A stretch of 64,000 bases of DNA from Pseudomonas sp. CCC3.1 (lineage in GTDB: Bacteria; Pseudomonadota; Gammaproteobacteria; Pseudomonadales; Pseudomonadaceae): the NCBI RefSeq assembly GCF_034347405.1, contig NZ_CP133778.1, positions 5,554,501 through 5,618,500 of the forward strand. Direction: 5' to 3'. Shown piece after piece: positions 61,701 to 64,000 of this stretch. The notes beneath the pieces were generated by a model. It did no database searches. It was given only the letters and a program-made list of their open reading frames with translations, and was not told where the DNA came from. Each line of letters opens with the position of its first letter. Positions within the stretch are counted from its first letter, which is position 1. A program made the position numbers and the translations under genes.

Positions 61701-64000
61701 GATCAACATGCTCGACCAGTTGGCGGCCGGGCAAGAAATCACCCCGCAACCCCAGCGTATTGCCGCCTTGCGTGCGCTGCTGCATGAAGGATTGGCGCCT
61801 GATGCGACGGGCTTGATTCGTCGAGACGGCCACCAGACGTTGGACATCACTGAGCTGGGCGCCGCCACCGCGCAATTGGGCGCTGAGCAGAGCGAGGAAA
61901 TGGACGATGAAATCGTCGCCATTTTCCTTGAAGAAGCGGTGGATATTCTCGACAGCGCGGGCCAGGCGTTACAGCGCTGGCTCAATGAACCCGACAATCT
62001 GGCGCCGCTGTCCTCGTTGCAGCGTGACTTGCACACCCTCAAGGGGGGTGCGCGCATGGCCGGGATCGTGCCGATTGGCGACCTGGCCCATGAACTGGAG
62101 CACCTTTACGAAGGGCTGCTGGATCGACGCCTGAGCGACAGCCCGACGTTGTCCCGCTTACTGGAGCTCAGCCACGCGCAACTGGTGGTCCTGCTCGAAC
62201 AGTTGCAACACCAGCAACCCTTGAGTGACCCCATCGAACTGATCGAGGCCATTCGCGGTTTCAGACTCTACAACACGCCGTCAGCCGAGCCGAACAGCGT
62301 CGAGCCTGAAGTGGTGCCTGCGGTCGAGCAAAGCGTTACCGACCCGGAGCTGCTGGACATCTTTCTGGAAGAGGCTTTCGACATCCTCGAAAGCTCAGGG
62401 GCGGCGCTGCTGCGCTGGCAGGGCGAGCCGCAAAACCACCTGGAAGTCGAAAACCTGCTGCGCGACCTGCACACCCTCAAAGGGGGCGCGCGCATGGTTG
62501 AAATTGCCGCCATTGGCGATTTTGCCCACGAGCTGGAAACCCTTGTTGAAGATATTTCTCTGGGTTTTCTGACGGCGGGTGCCGAGCTGTTTACCTTGTT
62601 GCAGCGCAGCCACGATCAGTTGGCGCAAATGCTCGATGCCCTGCGCAGCGGCCAGCCGGTGCCTTCGCCGCAGGTGCTGATCGAACACATTCGCAAGGTT
62701 GAGCGCAGCACCCGCAAAGCTGTTCCGCCGCCAGCGCCGAGCAAGCCGGAGCCGGTGCCCGAGGCTGAGCGGACCGGGTTGGACACCCTCAAAGTGCCGG
62801 CTGAATTGCTGGAAGAACTGGTCAACCTGGCGGGTGAAAACTCGATCATTCGCGGGCGCCTTGAGCAGCAGGTCAACGACGGCAAAACCGCCCTCAACGA
62901 AATGCAGACCACGCTTGAGCGCATGCACGATCAACTGCGTCGGCTCGACACCGAAACCCAGAGCCGTATCCACAGCCGCCAATACACCGAAGTCGATGGC
63001 GTGGCTTACGATGAGTTCGATCCGCTGGAAATGGATCGCCATTCGCAGTTGCAACAATTGTCGCGTGCGCTCTTCGAATCAGCCTCCGACCTGCTCGACC
63101 TCAAGGCCACGCTAGCGGCGCGCAACCAGGACGCCTACAGCCTGTTGAAAAAACAAGCGCGGGTTAACACCCAGTTGCAAGAAGGTCTGATGGGCACCCG
63201 CATGGTGCCGTTCGAGCGAGTGCTGCCACGCCTCAAGCGCGTGGTGCGACAAGTGGCGAGTGAGCTGGGCAAGCAGGTCGAATTCAGCGTCATCAATGCC
63301 GAAGCCGAAATCGATCGTAATGTCCTGGAGCGCATGGTCGCCCCGCTTGAACACATGTTGCGCAACGCCGTCGACCACGGCCTTGAGCCCGCTGCCATCC
63401 GCCAGGCCAGCGGCAAGCCTGCGCAGGGGCTGATCTCCCTTGAGCTGTCTAACGAAGGCGGCGATGTGGTGTTCGACATTCGTGACGATGGAGCCGGCGT
63501 GCCGTTGGAAGCGGTGCGGCGCAAAGCTATATTGCGCGGCTTATTGGACCCGCACGTGAGCATCAGCGACCGCGACGTGTTGCAGTTCATCTTGCAGCCC
63601 GGTTTTTCGACAGCTGAAAAAATCACCCAGATTTCCGGGCGAGGCGTCGGCATGGACGTGGTGCATGAAGAAGTGCGCCAACTGGGCGGCAGCATGACCA
63701 TCGACTCGGTGCCGGGGCAGGGCGTGCATTTTCAAATCCGCCTGCCGTTCAGCGTTTCGCTCAACCGCGCCTTGATGGTGCAGTGCGCGGACGAGCAGTA
63801 CGCCATTGCTCTCAACACCGTTGAAGGCATCGTGCGGGTTCTGCCCCACGAGCTGGAAGATTACTACCAGCTAGACCCGCACATGTACCACTACGGCGGC
63901 CAGGACTACGACCTGTTTTACCTGGGCGAACTGCTGCAAACCGTGGGCAAGCCCAAACTGGTGGGGCAAAACCAGTCATTGCCGGTGCTGCTGGTGCATT
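58708..64000 (+). CDS. chpA: Hybrid chemosensory histidine kinase ChpA, C-terminus cut by window edge
   Basis: At least 1764 residues of the CheA-like kinase of the Pil-Chp system. The N-terminal region carries several phosphotransfer domains. There is a divergent one at H51, and four canonical ones at H668 (HTLKGSGRM), H806, H1109 and H1255 (HTLKGGARM). Two domains have threonine at the histidine position, T474 and T948, like the Tpt-type domains described for ChpA. The kinase core follows (N-box HMLRNAVDHGLE near residue 1550, DIRDDGAGV, GRGVGMDV), and the window ends in the CheW-like regulatory domain. The CheY-like receiver expected at the end lies outside. Confidence 0.96.
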   Translation, partial: MVDRHDYVALEWVKDEIADTLKQARVALDDYARQPAAQALAQCLERIHQVHGSLLMVEFYGAALLAEEMEQLVVALQQGRVSQLDEALRLLQQAFSQLPLYLDRVHSARRDWPLVVLPLLNDLRTARGEALLSETSLFSPELHTLPELDQAALAHLHPAEWPHQILALQHALHDALQGLLGEEDARANLERLADVFGQLESLCQGAPLNALWKVASALVDGMLRGRVANSPALRSLLSESEKELKRLLEQGIEGVNQPAPDDLLTSLLFYIAKAEQPTTKMLALKNRYELDEAMPDAAMVDEERARLAGPDRDAMRSVVAALCEELVRVKERLDLFVRSDRLHVSELSSLMAPLRQIADTLAVLGFGQPRKVIINQLAVVQGIAQGQREPTDAVLMDVAAALLYVESTLAGMVGSVEPSSREESRLPTTDLMQIHQLVIKEARIGLEEVKDLIADYLADNHDRQHLQALPDLLTQIRGALAMIPLSRAASLLQGCHDFVVEHLLVGPLPRNEQLDHLADALISIEYYLERLALDPGAAGEKVLVRAEKSLVELGYAPVEHNVPVLNDRLSPNEVMVMHDMQILDDPQVMQSLAEVLAGPLSEVNPPAQHIPSSLLPPPAGEEPIDEELLEVFLEEADEVLVALHDALPQWIANPADSAALAILRRSFHTLKGSGRMVRALVLGELAWAVENLLNRVIEHKVAPTPAMYELLDEVLVKLAQLIQEFAEGNQRQHEDVDQLAARAHSLSRGEPLPLLIEQQTPGFDPQLLDIFRHEAQTHLDSLNHFIDLASEQLPLYATDDLQLAMHTLKGSAHMAGVLRMAELATPLDYLVREYKAHNIALDIDEVQLLLEADSLLHRGLKQLDVDPLSEIRGARDLIKRTEQCVLRRLQSILDAPAGGLTTARDPQRTAEFLAQSMDILFDAEDVLRHWRQNPHERDGLDTLLDQLTTLGESAFLLDLQPIDALCEALLDVYGAVEESSLVVSERFFHEADEAHEALINMLDQLAAGQEITPQPQRIAALRALLHEGLAPDATGLIRRDGHQTLDITELGAATAQLGAEQSEEMDDEIVAIFLEEAVDILDSAGQALQRWLNEPDNLAPLSSLQRDLHTLKGGARMAGIVPIGDLAHELEHLYEGLLDRRLSDSPTLSRLLELSHAQLVVLLEQLQHQQPLSDPIELIEAIRGFRLYNTPSAEPNSVEPEVVPAVEQSVTDPELLDIFLEEAFDILESSGAALLRWQGEPQNHLEVENLLRDLHTLKGGARMVEIAAIGDFAHELETLVEDISLGFLTAGAELFTLLQRSHDQLAQMLDALRSGQPVPSPQVLIEHIRKVERSTRKAVPPPAPSKPEPVPEAERTGLDTLKVPAELLEELVNLAGENSIIRGRLEQQVNDGKTALNEMQTTLERMHDQLRRLDTETQSRIHSRQYTEVDGVAYDEFDPLEMDRHSQLQQLSRALFESASDLLDLKATLAARNQDAYSLLKKQARVNTQLQEGLMGTRMVPFERVLPRLKRVVRQVASELGKQVEFSVINAEAEIDRNVLERMVAPLEHMLRNAVDHGLEPAAIRQASGKPAQGLISLELSNEGGDVVFDIRDDGAGVPLEAVRRKAILRGLLDPHVSISDRDVLQFILQPGFSTAEKITQISGRGVGMDVVHEEVRQLGGSMTIDSVPGQGVHFQIRLPFSVSLNRALMVQCADEQYAIALNTVEGIVRVLPHELEDYYQLDPHMYHYGGQDYDLFYLGELLQTVGKPKLVGQNQSLPVLLVH

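Noticed and set aside
58897..61875. A 992-codon open frame on the minus strand
   Set aside because: It lies wholly inside chpA, which has clear kinase and phosphotransfer motifs in the plus frame. The antisense product is repetitive in Gln/Arg/His as expected of a GC-rich shadow frame, with no recognisable domain.

Overview
The window is a stretch of chromosome from a fluorescent Pseudomonas (P. fluorescens-type). The evidence is the gene order: folA, ilvD, rlmI-like, mutM, ferredoxin, coaD, laoABC/laoR, rsmD, M16 peptidases, ftsYEX-rpoH, mtgA, thiSG, trmB, hemW, rdgB, metXW, yggT, proC, yggS, pilT, pyrC'-pyrB-pyrR-ruvX-algH, tonB, gshB, pilGHIJ-chpA. This follows the PA0350-PA0413 region of P. 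aeruginosa as I remember it. The sequence is GC-rich and is studded with palindromic REP-type repeats typical of this group. I see no rRNA, tRNA, CRISPR array, insertion sequence, prophage or plasmid gene.

Left end (1-5.2 kb): the 3' part of a phosphonate gene set on the plus strand. It holds an ABC importer of the 2-aminoethylphosphonate type (ATPase cut by the window edge, a fused double permease, a periplasmic binding protein), then an FAD-dependent amine-oxidase-like enzyme and a small HD-domain oxygenase with PhnZ/TmpB-type metal ligands. No PhnW, PhnX, PhnY or TmpA is visible here, so the substrate and pathway stay open. Next (5.3-16.6 kb) come an uncharacterised GTPase/membrane-protein pair (DUF3482/DUF2868), folA, a TcyP-type cystine carrier, a periplasmic phosphorylcholine phosphatase, ilvD, a DUF4153 membrane protein and an RlmI-like rRNA methyltransferase.

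Middle (16.7-36.4 kb): an HDOD protein, mutM, a 2[4Fe-4S] ferredoxin and coaD lead to the long-chain alcohol oxidation locus laoA-laoB-laoC with divergent laoR. A mercaptopyruvate-type sulfurtransferase, an AraC regulator with a YheT-like hydrolase, and a block with three M16-peptidase-family genes plus rsmD follow. One M16 protein has the zinc motif, one is the R/Y partner type, and one is a degenerate paralogue. The ftsY-ftsE-ftsX-rpoH group ends with a clear intrinsic terminator, and rpoH has a good sigma-E/AlgU-type promoter.

Right part (36.4-64 kb): envelope, cofactor and biosynthesis genes lead to pilT, an NlpC/P60 peptidase, a TM2 protein, the pyrimidine group with a catalytically dead dihydroorotase homologue, ruvX, algH, a tonB3-like gene and gshB. 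Last comes the type IV pilus chemosensory (Pil-Chp) operon pilG-pilH-pilI-pilJ-chpA, with chpA running off the right edge. Compared with P. aeruginosa, pilU and pilK are missing and PilT is short at its C-terminus.

The most pervasive non-coding signal is a palindromic repeat of about 60-68 bp in nine copies. With two other repeat families it occupies eight of the ten convergent gene junctions. Two genes (the DUF3482 GTPase and mtgA) take their stop codon from the repeat itself, in the same frame of the repeat.
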